A stretch of 64,000 bases of DNA from Streptomyces sp. NBC_01268 (lineage in GTDB: Bacteria > Actinomycetota > Actinomycetes > Streptomycetales > Streptomycetaceae). Below the pieces are notes generated by a model, which worked only from the letters and a program-made list of their open reading frames with translations, had not been told where the DNA came from and did no database searches. The stretch is taken from NCBI RefSeq assembly GCF_036240795.1, contig NZ_CP108454.1, positions 4,092,001 through 4,156,000 of the forward strand, read 5' to 3'. Positions 40,980 through 49,495 of the stretch are shown piece after piece. The translations under genes were made by a program, and so were the position numbers. Every line of letters starts with the position of its first letter. Positions within the stretch are counted from its first letter, which is position 1.

Positions 40980-41270
40980 ATGCGTCACTACGAGGTGATG
41001 GTCATCCTCGACCCCGATCTCGAGGAGCGCGCTGTCTCCCCGCTGATCGAGAACTTCCTCTCCGTCGTCCGTGAGGGCAACGGAAAGGTTGAGAAGGTCG
41101 ACACCTGGGGCCGTCGTCGTCTCGCCTACGAGATCAAGAAGAAGCCCGAGGGCATCTACTCGGTCATCGACCTGCAGGCCGAGCCTGCGGTCGTCAAGGA
41201 GCTCGACCGCCAGATGAACCTGAACGAGTCGGTCCTCCGGACCAAGGTCCTCCGCCCCGAGACCCACTGA
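40980..41270 (+). CDS. rpsF: 30S ribosomal protein S6
   Basis: A 96-aa small-subunit protein that pairs with S18. The sequence [19 protein letters not shown] and [20 protein letters not shown] is typical. The ATG at 40980 is set by a perfect AAAGGAGGT. It is the first gene of the conserved rpsF-ssb-rpsR-rplI operon. The leader is about 280 nt from the divergent neighbour and includes a hairpin. Confidence 0.97.
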   Translation: MRHYEVMVILDPDLEERAVSPLIENFLSVVREGNGKVEKVDTWGRRRLAYEIKKKPEGIYSVIDLQAEPAVVKELDRQMNLNESVLRTKVLRPETH

Positions 41271-41343
41271 GCCTTCGGCTCACAGGTTTTCGGGTTCGAG
41301 TAGCAGTAAGCAGCCAGAAGCAATCCCGCCGAGAGGTTCACCC

Positions 41344-41922
41344 ATGGCAGGCGAGACCGTCATCACGGTCGTCGGCAATCTTGTCGACGACCCCGAGCTG
41401 CGCTTCACCCCGTCCGGTGCGGCGGTCGCGAAGTTCCGTATCGCGTCCACTCCCCGCACCTTCGACCGCCAGACCAACGAGTGGAAGGACGGCGAAAGCC
41501 TCTTCCTGACCTGCTCGGTCTGGCGACAGGCGGCGGAGAACGTCGCCGAGTCGCTCCAGCGAGGCATGCGCGTCGTCGTGCAGGGCCGGCTGAAGCAGCG
41601 GTCCTACGAGGACCGCGAGGGCGTGAAGCGCACGGTCTACGAGCTGGACGTCGAGGAAGTCGGCCCCAGCCTGAAGAACGCCACGGCCAAGGTCACCAAG
41701 ACCACGGGTCGCGGTGGCCAGGGTGGTTACGGCGGCGGGCAGCAGCAGGGCGGCGGCGGTGGCAGCTGGGGTGGAAACTCCGGCGGTGGCCAGCAGGGCG
41801 GCGGAGCTCCCTCCGACGACCCCTGGGCCTCCAGCGCCCCGTCCGGCGGCCAGCAGCAGCAGGGCGGCGGTAGCTGGGGTGGAAACTCCGGCGGCGGCTA
41901 CTCGGACGAGCCTCCCTTCTAG
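41344..41922 (+). CDS. ssb: single-stranded DNA-binding protein
   Basis: A 192-aa SSB of the replication fork. The OB-fold occupies residues 1-110 ([44 protein letters not shown]). A Gly/Gln/Ser-rich flexible linker follows (residues 118-185), ending in the acidic tip DEPPF that binds partner proteins. This is the essential, replication-type SSB in the ribosomal operon; streptomycetes often have a second ssb elsewhere. Confidence 0.97.
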   Translation: MAGETVITVVGNLVDDPELRFTPSGAAVAKFRIASTPRTFDRQTNEWKDGESLFLTCSVWRQAAENVAESLQRGMRVVVQGRLKQRSYEDREGVKRTVYELDVEEVGPSLKNATAKVTKTTGRGGQGGYGGGQQQGGGGGSWGGNSGGGQQGGGAPSDDPWASSAPSGGQQQQGGGSWGGNSGGGYSDEPPF

Positions 41923-41980
41923 GGCTACGCCCCAAGAAGCAGCTCGTACCCAAACTTCTTGATCACACAGGAGAAACACC

Positions 41981-42217
41981 ATGGCGAAGCCGCCTGTGCG
42001 CAAGCCTAAGAAGAAGGTCTGCGCATTCTGCAAGGACAAGGTCGCGTACGTCGACTACAAGGACACGAACATGCTGCGGAAGTTCATTTCCGACCGCGGC
42101 AAGATCCGTGCCCGTCGCGTGACCGGCAACTGCACGCAGCACCAGCGTGACGTCGCCACGGCCGTCAAGAACAGCCGTGAGATGGCGCTGCTGCCCTACA
42201 CGTCCACCGCGCGATAA
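41981..42217 (+). CDS. rpsR: 30S ribosomal protein S18 (zinc-ribbon form)
   Basis: A 78-aa ribosomal protein that binds next to S6. It keeps the cysteines of the zinc-binding C+ type (Cys14 and Cys17 in VCAFC, and one in TGNCTQHQ), in contrast to the cysteine-free paralogues that streptomycetes induce under zinc starvation. An AGGAG-type ribosome site precedes the ATG. rplI begins 18 nt downstream. Confidence 0.96.
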   Translation: MAKPPVRKPKKKVCAFCKDKVAYVDYKDTNMLRKFISDRGKIRARRVTGNCTQHQRDVATAVKNSREMALLPYTSTAR

Positions 42218-42235
42218 GGGAAGGGTGACCGAAAA

Positions 42236-42682
42236 ATGAAGATCATCCTCACCCACGAGGTCTCCGGCCTCGGTGCCGCTGGCGACGTCGTCGACGTCAA
42301 GGACGGCTACGCTCGCAACTACCTGGTCCCGCGTGGTTTCGCGATCCGCTGGACCAAGGGTGGCGAGAAGGACGTGGCGCAGATCCGCCGCGCCCGCAAG
42401 ATCCACGAGATCGCGACCATCGAGCAGGCCAACGAGGTCAAGGCCCGGCTCGAGGGCGTCAAGGTCAAGCTGGCCGTTCGCTCCGGCGACGCCGGCCGCC
42501 TGTTCGGCTCCGTGACCCAGGCCGACGTCGCTTCGGCGATCAAGGCTGCGGGCGGCCCGGACGTGGACAAGCGTCGTGTCGAGCTCGGTTCGCCGATCAA
42601 GACCCTCGGCGCGCACCAGGTCTCCGTGCGTCTGCACGCCGACGTGGTTGCCAAGCTGGGCGTCGAGGTCATCGCCGCCTAA
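42236..42682 (+). CDS. rplI: 50S ribosomal protein L9
   Basis: A 148-aa large-subunit protein with an N-terminal RNA-binding domain ([36 protein letters not shown]), a long connecting helix and a C-terminal domain ([14 protein letters not shown]). It is the last gene of the operon; a 15-bp-stem terminator and two parS sites follow. Confidence 0.97.
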   Translation: MKIILTHEVSGLGAAGDVVDVKDGYARNYLVPRGFAIRWTKGGEKDVAQIRRARKIHEIATIEQANEVKARLEGVKVKLAVRSGDAGRLFGSVTQADVASAIKAAGGPDVDKRRVELGSPIKTLGAHQVSVRLHADVVAKLGVEVIAA

Positions 42683-42715
42683 GGCTGGCCTTCGGCAGTC
42701 TCTGCTGAGCAGTGA

Positions 42716-42748
42716 GGAAGGGCCGCACCCCTCGGGTGCGGCCCTTCC
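42716..42748 (+). terminator. rplI operon terminator
   Basis: GGAAGGGCCGCACCC (42716-42730) pairs perfectly with GGGTGCGGCCCTTCC (42734-42748), 3-nt loop. Confidence 0.88.
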
Positions 42749-42751
42749 GCC

Positions 42752-42765
42752 GTTTCACGTGAAAC
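42752..42765. other. parS site 7
   Basis: Perfect GTTTCACGTGAAAC, 4 bp after the rplI terminator. Confidence 0.95.
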
Positions 42766-42770
42766 ATCGT

Positions 42771-42784
42771 GTTTCACGTGAAAC
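42771..42784. other. parS site 8
   Basis: Second perfect GTTTCACGTGAAAC, 19 bp from site 7 start to start. This closely spaced pair lies between convergent rplI and the MATE gene. Confidence 0.95.
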
Positions 42785-42871
42785 GTCATCGATCGGACAG
42801 CGGAGCACCGGTCCCGGTGCCCTCGGTCGGCAGCAGCCTCGCTCGGCGGCAGTCTCAGCCGGCGGCCCCGG

Positions 42872-44209
42872 TCAGCGGGTGGCGCCCGTGACGATCCAGC
42901 GTCCGGAGCGGGCGCGGAGCCAGAGGGTGGCCAGGCGGACCGTCATCATCAGCGTCATCGCGCCCCAGAGGGCGGTCAGCCCGCCTCCGAGCGTGGGGAC
43001 GAGCAGGGCGACGGGGGCGAAGACGGCCAGGGTCACCAGCATGGCTCCGGCGAGGTAGCGGCCGTCGCCCGCGCCCATGAGGACGCCGTCGAGGACGAAG
43101 ACCATGCCGGAGACGGGCTGGGAGAGCGCCACGACCAGGAGGGCGGGCAGCAGGGTGTCCTGGACCGAGGGATCGCTGGTGAACAGCGGGATGAAGAGCG
43201 GTCGGGTGACGATGAGCAGGAGTCCGAGCACGATGCCGGAGACCACGCCCCACTGCACCATCCGGCGGCACACCTGGCGGGCGCCGTCTCCGTCCTCGGC
43301 GCCGAGGTAGCGGCCGATGATGGCCTGTCCGGCGATGGCGATGGCATCGAGGGCGAAGGCCATCAGGCTCCACAGGGACAGGATGATCTGGTGCGCCGCG
43401 ACATCGGCGTCGCCGAGCCGGGCGGCCACGGCCGTGGCGATCATCAGGACCGCGCGCAGGGAGAGCGTACGGACCAGGAGCGGGGCACCGGCCTGGGCGC
43501 CGGCCCGGATCCCGGCGGGGTCCGGGCGCAGGGAGGCGCCGTGGCGGCGGGCGCCGCGGACGACCACGAACAGATAGGCCGCGGCCATGCCGACCTGGGC
43601 GATGACCGTGCCCCAGGCGGATCCGGCGATGCCGAGCCCGGCTCCGTAGACCAGCCCGAGGTTGAGGAGCCCGTTGGCGGCGAAGCCGGCGATGGCGACG
43701 TACAGAGGGGTCTTCGTGTCCTGGAGGCCGCGGAGGACGCCGGTGGCGGCGAGGACGACCAGCATGGCCGGGATGCCGAGGATGGAGATCCGCAGATAGG
43801 TGGTCGCGTAGGGGGCGGCGGTGTCGGAGGCGCCGAAGAGCCCCACGAGCCAGGGGGCGGTGGGCAGGGTGAGGGCGACGACGCCGGCGCCCAGGAGGAG
43901 GGCGAGCCAGATGCCGTCCACGCCCTGGCGGATGGCGGACGGGAGGTCGCCCGCACCGACACGGCGGGCGACGGCCGCCGTGGTGGCGTAGGCGAGGAAG
44001 ACGAAGACGCTCACCGCGGTGGAGAGCAGGGTCGAGGCGATGGCTAGCCCCGCCAGCTGGGGCGTGCCGAGGTGGCCGACGATGGCGCTGTCGGCCAGGA
44101 GGAACAGGGGCTCGGCGACGAGTGCGCCGAAGGCCGGGACGGCCAGCGAGACGATCTCGCGGTCGTGTTGCCGTCGAGTGGCCTTGGAGGGCGCGGGAGC
44201 CTGATGCAT
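42872..44209 (-). CDS. MATE family efflux transporter
   Basis: A 445-aa cation-coupled multidrug/toxin exporter of the DinF-like MATE branch, with 12 transmembrane segments in two MatE repeats (EIVSLAVPAFGALVAEPLFLLADSAIVGHLGTPQLAGLAIAS in the first; VAAHQIILSLWSLMAFALDAIAIAGQAIIGRYLGA in the second). Substrate is unknown. The ATG at 44207-44209 is used. It is divergent from dnaB, with the DnaA-box cluster between them. Confidence 0.93.
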   Translation of the reverse strand: MHQAPAPSKATRRQHDREIVSLAVPAFGALVAEPLFLLADSAIVGHLGTPQLAGLAIASTLLSTAVSVFVFLAYATTAAVARRVGAGDLPSAIRQGVDGIWLALLLGAGVVALTLPTAPWLVGLFGASDTAAPYATTYLRISILGIPAMLVVLAATGVLRGLQDTKTPLYVAIAGFAANGLLNLGLVYGAGLGIAGSAWGTVIAQVGMAAAYLFVVVRGARRHGASLRPDPAGIRAGAQAGAPLLVRTLSLRAVLMIATAVAARLGDADVAAHQIILSLWSLMAFALDAIAIAGQAIIGRYLGAEDGDGARQVCRRMVQWGVVSGIVLGLLLIVTRPLFIPLFTSDPSVQDTLLPALLVVALSQPVSGMVFVLDGVLMGAGDGRYLAGAMLVTLAVFAPVALLVPTLGGGLTALWGAMTLMMTVRLATLWLRARSGRWIVTGATR

Positions 44210-44633
44210 GGGGTCAATCTAATCTTCCACAGGTAAGAGATGCAATGGCATTACAACCCTTACTCGGGGAGGGATTGGGCCTTCGGGTGTGCGCCGTTTG
44301 TTCTGATCTTGGTCCAGACGGCGAAGTTTTTCTCCCCCACAGCCGGTGGACGGAAAAACCGCAGGTCAGGTGGGTTGGGTCGAGGGCGGTATGAGTTTGT
44401 CCACATGGCTGTCCCCCGGTCCGTGCACAGGTTCTGGGGAGTTCTCCACAGCATCGGGGCCTTCACCCACAGGCCCTGTGGATAACCAGATTGGCTGACG
44501 GTGCCCGCGGGCCTACCGTGGACCGGCGCACGACGCGCCAGAAGCGGAGTCAAAGCCTCTCGTTTGTCGGAGCCGTGGCGTAAGAAAGAGTGGCACGGTG
44601 AGGTCCGCGGAGCGGACGGGAGGAGGTGGCTTG
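44210..44633. other. MATE/dnaB divergent region
   Basis: These 424 bp contain no gene. They hold an inverted repeat GTTTTTC/GAAAAAC (44326-44332 and 44353-44359) in a locally AT-rich stretch, the DnaA-box cluster, and the dnaB leader. No strong -35/-10 pair is evident. Confidence 0.65.
44397..44485. promoter_or_regulatory. DnaA-box cluster upstream of dnaB
   Basis: TTGTCCACA (44397-44405, +), TTCTCCACA (44442-44450, +) and TTATCCACA (44477-44485, -) lie within 89 bp; the first and third are perfect consensus boxes. A weaker GTGCACA lies at 44423-44429. The cluster ends about 150 bp before dnaB. Confidence 0.8.
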
Positions 44634-46115
44634 GTGAGCAGTCCCGAGCCCATGGACGATCCCTGGGCCGACAGCGGACCAGGTGACCGGCTGCCCACCC
44701 GTACCCGCGGCGAGGGCCGTGGCCGGGGGCGCGGTCGTGAGGACCAGCACGAGCGCGGCAGCGAGGACTCCTGGGACTCCGGGATGTCCGGCTTCGAGCG
44801 GGTCCCCCCGCAGGACCTGGACGCCGAGCAGTCCGTCCTCGGCGGCATGCTGCTCTCCAAGGACGCCATCGCCGACGTCGTCGAGATCCTCAAGGGCCAC
44901 GACTTCTACAAGCCGGCCCACGAGACGGTCTACGCGGCCATCCTCGACCTGTACGCGAAGGGCGAGCCCGCCGACCCCATCACGGTCGGCGCCGAGCTCA
45001 CCAAGCGCGGCGAGATCACCCGCGCCGGCGGCGTCTCCTACCTGCACACCCTCGTCCAGTCGGTGCCCACCGCCGCCAACGCCTCCTACTACGCGGAGAT
45101 CGTCCACGAGCGCGCCGTGCTGCGGCGCCTCGTCGAGGCCGGCACCAAGATCACGCAGATGGGATACGCGGCCGACGGCGACGTCGACGACATCGTCAAC
45201 CGCGCCCAGGCCGAGATCTACCAGGTCACCGAGCAGCGGACCACCGAGGACTACCTGCCGCTCGGCGACATCATGGAGGGCGCGCTCGACGAGATCGAGG
45301 CGATCGGCTCCCGCAGCGGCGAGATGACCGGTGTGCCCACCGGCTTCACCGACCTGGACGCGCTGACCAACGGTCTGCACCCGGGTCAGATGATCATCAT
45401 CGCGGCCCGTCCCGCCATGGGTAAGTCGACGCTCGCGCTCGACTTCGCCCGCGCGGCCTCGATCAAGCACAACCTGCCCAGCGTCATCTTCTCCCTCGAA
45501 ATGGGACGCAACGAGATCGCGATGCGTCTGCTCTCGGCGGAGGCCCGGGTCGCCCTGCACCACATGCGCTCCGGCACTATGACCGACGAGGACTGGACCC
45601 GGCTGGCCCGCCGGATGCCGGACGTCTCGCAGGCCCCGCTCTTCATCGACGACTCGCCGAACCTGTCGATGATGGAGATCCGCGCCAAGTGCCGCCGCCT
45701 CAAGCAGCGCAGTGGCATCAAGCTGGTCATCATCGACTACCTCCAGCTGATGCAGGCCGGTGGCTCCAAGCGGTCCGAGAGCCGCCAGCAGGAGGTCTCC
45801 GACATGTCGCGAAACCTGAAGCTGCTCGCCAAGGAGCTGGAGCTCCCGGTGATCGCGCTCTCGCAGCTGAACCGTGGCCCCGAACAGCGCACGGACAAGA
45901 AGCCGATGGTCTCCGACCTGCGTGAATCCGGCTCCATCGAGCAGGACGCGGACATGGTCATCCTGCTGCACCGCGAGGACGCCTACGAGAAGGAGTCCCC
46001 GCGCGCGGGCGAGGCCGACATCATCGTCGGCAAGCACCGTAACGGTCCGACCGCGACGATCACCGTGGCCTTCCAGGGCCACTACTCACGCTTCGTGGAC
46101 ATGGCACAAACCTGA
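44634..46115 (+). CDS. dnaB: replicative DNA helicase DnaB
   Basis: A 493-aa hexameric fork helicase. A ~60-residue basic/acidic N-terminal extension precedes the DnaB N domain (PPQDLDAEQSVLGGMLLSKDAIADVVEIL). The RecA-like C domain has Walker A AARPAMGKSTLALD, Walker B KLVIIDYLQLMQ and the arginine-finger region KHRNGPTATITVAFQ. No intein is present. The GTG at 44634 is chosen because AGGAGGT lies 6 nt upstream; an in-frame GTG at 44598 lacks this. DciA, its probable loader, is at the other end of the window. Confidence 0.96.
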   Translation: MSSPEPMDDPWADSGPGDRLPTRTRGEGRGRGRGREDQHERGSEDSWDSGMSGFERVPPQDLDAEQSVLGGMLLSKDAIADVVEILKGHDFYKPAHETVYAAILDLYAKGEPADPITVGAELTKRGEITRAGGVSYLHTLVQSVPTAANASYYAEIVHERAVLRRLVEAGTKITQMGYAADGDVDDIVNRAQAEIYQVTEQRTTEDYLPLGDIMEGALDEIEAIGSRSGEMTGVPTGFTDLDALTNGLHPGQMIIIAARPAMGKSTLALDFARAASIKHNLPSVIFSLEMGRNEIAMRLLSAEARVALHHMRSGTMTDEDWTRLARRMPDVSQAPLFIDDSPNLSMMEIRAKCRRLKQRSGIKLVIIDYLQLMQAGGSKRSESRQQEVSDMSRNLKLLAKELELPVIALSQLNRGPEQRTDKKPMVSDLRESGSIEQDADMVILLHREDAYEKESPRAGEADIIVGKHRNGPTATITVAFQGHYSRFVDMAQT

Positions 46116-46150
46116 TCGAGTTCTCCGGGGCCACGCGGCATGATCACCGT

Positions 46151-47533
46151 ATGACCTCATCCTTCGAAGCCCTTCTTCCCGGCACCGAACGCGCCCTGCT
46201 GCACCGCGTCGCCGTCGCCCAGACCGAGGGACGCTCGCCCTCCTTCGCCGCCGGCGTGGTCCGGGAGGGCGAGACCGTCTGGTTCGGGTCGCGCAGCTGT
46301 GTCGACGGGCACGACCCGGAGGTCGACACGCAGTACCGGATCGGCTCGATCACCAAGGTGTTCACCGCGGTGCTGGTGATGCGGCTGCGGGACGAGGGGC
46401 TGCTCGGCCTCGACGACCCGCTGGAGAAGCACCTGAAGGGCACCGGCGTCGGCGAGGTGACGATCGCTCAACTGCTCGGCCACAGCGCCGGTCTCGCCGC
46501 CGAGACCCCGTCGCCGTGGTGGGAGCGGACGCCCGGCACGGTGCGGCCCGAGCTCGACGACGTCCTGGGGGAGCAGCCGAGGCGGCACCCCGCCGGGCGG
46601 CTGCACCACTACTCCAACCCCGGTTACACCCTGCTCGGTTCGCTGGTCGAGGCCCTGCGCGGGGTGTCCTGGGAGGAGGCGCTGCGCACCGAGATCCTGG
46701 AGCCGCTGGGGCTGCGCCGGACGAGCGCGCAGCCGGTCGCCCCGCACGCCGGCGGCTTCGCCGTGCACCCGTGGGCCGATGTGATGCTGCCCGAGCCCGC
46801 GCAGGACCTGGGGATCATGGCACCGGCCGGGCAGCTCTGGTCGACCGTCGGCGACCTCTGCCGGTTCGGCGCGTTCCTCGCCGAGGGGGACGACCGGGTG
46901 CTCTCCAAGGCCTCGGTGGAGGAGATGCGGGTGCCCGCCGCGCCCCCGGCGGCCGGTGACGGGGAGTCGGGCTATGGCCTGGGTCTTCAGCTGCTGCGCA
47001 AGGACGGCCGGACGCTCGTCGGCCACACGGGTTCGCTGCCGGGCTTCGTGGCCTGCCTCTGGGTGAGCGTCGAGGACGGGCTCGCGGCGGTGGCGCTCGC
47101 GAACGCCACCTCCGGGCCCCTGACGGGCCTTGTGGCCGCCGATCTCGTCCGGATCGTGGCCGAGGCCGAGCCCCGTCTGCCGGAGCCCTGGCGGCCCCTT
47201 CCCGAGGCGGAGGTCGACCAGGAGCTCCTGGCGCTCACCGGCCCCTGGTACTGGGGGACGTACGCCTACGGTCTGCGGGTCGGCGCCGGGCGCGCGGTGA
47301 CCCTGGAGCCGCTGCGCGGTGTCGGGCGCCGTGCCACCTTCCGGGCGCTTCCGGAGGGCGGCTGGATCGGTCTGGACGGCTACTACGCGGGGGAGACGCT
47401 CCGGGTGGCGCGGCGTCCCGACGGCTCGGTGAGCCATCTCGACCTCGGCTCCTTCGTCTTCACCCGCGAGCCGTACGAGCCGGGAGACGCCGTTCCCGGA
47501 GGTGTGGACGAGGCCGGCTGGCGCGGCCTCTGA
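46151..47533 (+). CDS. serine hydrolase (class C beta-lactamase-like)
   Basis: A 460-aa member of the beta-lactamase/AmpC-esterase family. The nucleophile motif is Ser66-Ile-Thr-Lys69, the second motif Tyr154-Ser-Asn156, and the third HTGS (LVGHTGSLPGF). No signal peptide is visible, so it may be a cytoplasmic esterase or peptidase rather than a secreted lactamase. A C-terminal beta-rich domain starts near residue 355 (LTGPWYWGTYAYGLRV). It begins 35 nt after dnaB and ends in a parS palindrome. Confidence 0.85.
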   Translation: MTSSFEALLPGTERALLHRVAVAQTEGRSPSFAAGVVREGETVWFGSRSCVDGHDPEVDTQYRIGSITKVFTAVLVMRLRDEGLLGLDDPLEKHLKGTGVGEVTIAQLLGHSAGLAAETPSPWWERTPGTVRPELDDVLGEQPRRHPAGRLHHYSNPGYTLLGSLVEALRGVSWEEALRTEILEPLGLRRTSAQPVAPHAGGFAVHPWADVMLPEPAQDLGIMAPAGQLWSTVGDLCRFGAFLAEGDDRVLSKASVEEMRVPAAPPAAGDGESGYGLGLQLLRKDGRTLVGHTGSLPGFVACLWVSVEDGLAAVALANATSGPLTGLVAADLVRIVAEAEPRLPEPWRPLPEAEVDQELLALTGPWYWGTYAYGLRVGAGRAVTLEPLRGVGRRATFRALPEGGWIGLDGYYAGETLRVARRPDGSVSHLDLGSFVFTREPYEPGDAVPGGVDEAGWRGL

Positions 47534-47538
47534 CCGGA

Positions 47539-47568
47539 AGCGCGCTGTTTCACGTGAAACAGCGCGCT
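47539..47568. other. parS site 9 within a 30-bp perfect palindrome
   Basis: parS at 47547-47560 is flanked by AGCGCGCT on both sides (self-complementary arms), giving a 30-bp uninterrupted palindrome. It fills almost the whole 40-bp gap between two convergent genes, so it likely doubles as their terminator. Confidence 0.95.
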
Positions 47569-47573
47569 CTCCT

Positions 47574-48026
47574 TCACAGGCTCAACTTGAACCCGACGTG
47601 GGAGGCCTCGAAGCCGAGTCGCTCGTAGAAGCGGTGGGCGTCGATGCGGGTGACGTCCGAGGTCAGCTGCACCAGTCGGCAGTCCTGGGCGCGGGACTCC
47701 TCGACGGCCCACTCGATGAGCCGGGTGCCGAGACCGCTGCCGCGCTCGTCGGCGTGGATGCGGACGCCCTCGATGAGGGACCGGGTGGTGCCCTTGCGGG
47801 AGAGCCCGGGGATGAGCGTCAGCTGCAGGGTGCCGACGACCCTGCCCGCGCGCACGGCCACGACCAGACGCTGGTTCGGGTCCTGGGCGAGCCGGGCGAA
47901 GGCGGCCGTGTACGGCGTGAGGTCGTCCGGCGACTCGCGCTGGGCGCCCAGGGGGTCGTCGGCCAGCATCGCCACGATGGCGGGGAGGTCGTCCTGCTGT
48001 GCGGGCCGTATCTCAAGATCGCTCAT
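47574..48026 (-). CDS. GNAT-family N-acetyltransferase
   Basis: A 150-aa single-domain GNAT protein (SDLEIRPAQQDDLPAIVAMLADD at the start; acetyl-CoA loop HADERGSGLGTRLIEWAVEE; HRFYERLGFEASHVGFKL at the end, typical of alanine/phosphinothricin-type acetyltransferases). The substrate cannot be assigned. It follows the MarR gene by 28 nt on the same strand, so co-regulation is likely. Confidence 0.88.
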   Translation of the reverse strand: MSDLEIRPAQQDDLPAIVAMLADDPLGAQRESPDDLTPYTAAFARLAQDPNQRLVVAVRAGRVVGTLQLTLIPGLSRKGTTRSLIEGVRIHADERGSGLGTRLIEWAVEESRAQDCRLVQLTSDVTRIDAHRFYERLGFEASHVGFKLSL

Positions 48027-48054
48027 GGAGGGCAGGGTACGTCCGGCCCGGGGG

Positions 48055-48513
48055 TCAGGCGGGAACGCCGAGACCCTCGACGACCCGGACCAGCGGGGCC
48101 AGTTCCGGGTTCTCCGCCGCCGCGTCCAAGGCCTCGCGCAGGGCGCTGTCGTTGGTCGGCCGGGCCTCGTCGAGCAGCTTCCGGCCCGCCTCGGTCACAT
48201 CGGTGTAGATGCCCCGCCGGTCGGTGGCACACAGGTACCGGGTGAGCAGCCCGCGGTCCTCCAGCCGGGTGACGAGCCGGGTGGTGGCGCTCTGGCTGAG
48301 CACGACGGCGTCGGCGACCTGCTTCATCTGGAGGTGTCCGCCCGGACCGTCGTGCTGGCGGCTGAGGACGTCGAGGAGCGAGTACTCGCGCACGCTCAGA
48401 CCGTGCCGGGACTCCAGGGCCCGCTCGATGTGCGACTCGATCCTGCCGTGCAGCAGAGAGAGCGCACACCAGCCCTGGGAGAGGGCCGTCAGTGCGGGGT
48501 CCGTCGCGGTCAT
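48055..48513 (-). CDS. MarR family transcriptional regulator
   Basis: A 152-aa MarR-type winged-helix repressor (HGLSVREYSLLDVLSRQ, then MKQVADAVVLSQSATTRLVTRLEDRGLLTRYLCATDRRGIYTDVTEAG). A cysteine near the N-terminus (GWCALSLLHGRIE) could be a redox sensor, a possibility only. The ATG at 48511-48513 has GGGAG upstream. Direct repeats of GTGCGCAA/GTGCAA about 60 bp upstream are weak operator candidates. It likely controls itself and the downstream acetyltransferase. Confidence 0.88.
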   Translation of the reverse strand: MTATDPALTALSQGWCALSLLHGRIESHIERALESRHGLSVREYSLLDVLSRQHDGPGGHLQMKQVADAVVLSQSATTRLVTRLEDRGLLTRYLCATDRRGIYTDVTEAGRKLLDEARPTNDSALREALDAAAENPELAPLVRVVEGLGVPA

Positions 48514-48626
48514 GCTCTCCCTCGCTTCCTCGGCTCCGCGGTGCCGGAGCGGCTCCGTACCAGGGTAGACGATGTGCGCAAAAATCGGCGTGTGCAAGTA
48601 ATCGGTGAGGGACGGGGCTCGCCGGG

Positions 48627-49490
48627 TCAGCCCGCCGCGACGGTGAGCGGCGCGAAGCGGCGGCGCCAGTCGCCCGGGAGGCCGGGGAGGGAACGGATCA
48701 TGATGGCGGTCTCGGCGATCTGCTCCAGGCCGTTCGCCTTCAGCCAGGTGGTCAGCGAGGTGTGCCGGCTGTCGACATCCGTGCGCAACGGGCGGTCCGA
48801 GGCGCCGGCGAGCGAGGAGACCAGGGCCTGGGCCGTGGCGACGTCGCGGGCGATCAGCGGGCCGACGACATGGGTGTCCATGTTGGGCCAGAGCCCGGCG
48901 AAGCCGGTGATCTCGCCGTCCTGCTCCGCGACGCGCAGCACATCGGCGAAGGCCGGCAGGCGGGCGATCATCGCGGTGCGGTCGACGCCGAAGATCTCGT
49001 GGTCGAGGCGCAGCACCGCGGGGAGGTCCTCCGCGGTCGCGGGGCGGACCGGAAGGGCGGGAGCCGGCTCGGTGAAGGTGAAGCGCCCCATGAGCATCTC
49101 CGAGCGGCCGACATCGGCGAAGCCCAGCTCCTCGTAGAGGGGCTGCCCGTTGGAGGTGGCGTAGAGGGTGAGCGGGGTGTCCCCCGCCTCGGCGAGCACA
49201 TGGCGCATCAGCCGGCGCCCGACGCCCTGGCGGGCGTAGCGCGCGGCGACCAGGACCATGCCGATGGCGGCGAGACCCGGCCCGTACGAGGTGACCACGC
49301 AGGCGGTCACCAGCCCCTCCCCGGACGGGTCGTCGATGCCGTATCCCGTGCCCGCGGTGAGCAGCAGGCCCCACTTGTACTCCTCCCGCGCCCATCCCCG
49401 GTCCTCGGAGAGGTCCGCGCAGGCGAGGACGTCCTCCGGGGTGAGGCGGCGAATCGGGAGCTGGTCGAGCGAGGGCGCTGAGGAGGGCAT
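48627..49490 (-). CDS. GNAT-family N-acetyltransferase (two-domain)
   Basis: A 287-aa protein with an N-terminal GNAT domain (GMVLVAARYARQGVGRRLMRHVLAEAG, LYEELGFADVG) and a second, degenerate acetyltransferase-like half (VLRLDHEIFGVDRTAMIARLPAFADVLRV, GPLIARDVATAQALVSSL). Such two-domain enzymes are common in actinomycetes and mostly uncharacterised. It begins 6 nt after the stop of the membrane-protein gene on the same strand. Confidence 0.85.
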   Translation of the reverse strand: MPSSAPSLDQLPIRRLTPEDVLACADLSEDRGWAREEYKWGLLLTAGTGYGIDDPSGEGLVTACVVTSYGPGLAAIGMVLVAARYARQGVGRRLMRHVLAEAGDTPLTLYATSNGQPLYEELGFADVGRSEMLMGRFTFTEPAPALPVRPATAEDLPAVLRLDHEIFGVDRTAMIARLPAFADVLRVAEQDGEITGFAGLWPNMDTHVVGPLIARDVATAQALVSSLAGASDRPLRTDVDSRHTSLTTWLKANGLEQIAETAIMIRSLPGLPGDWRRRFAPLTVAAG

Positions 49491-49495
49491 GGGGT

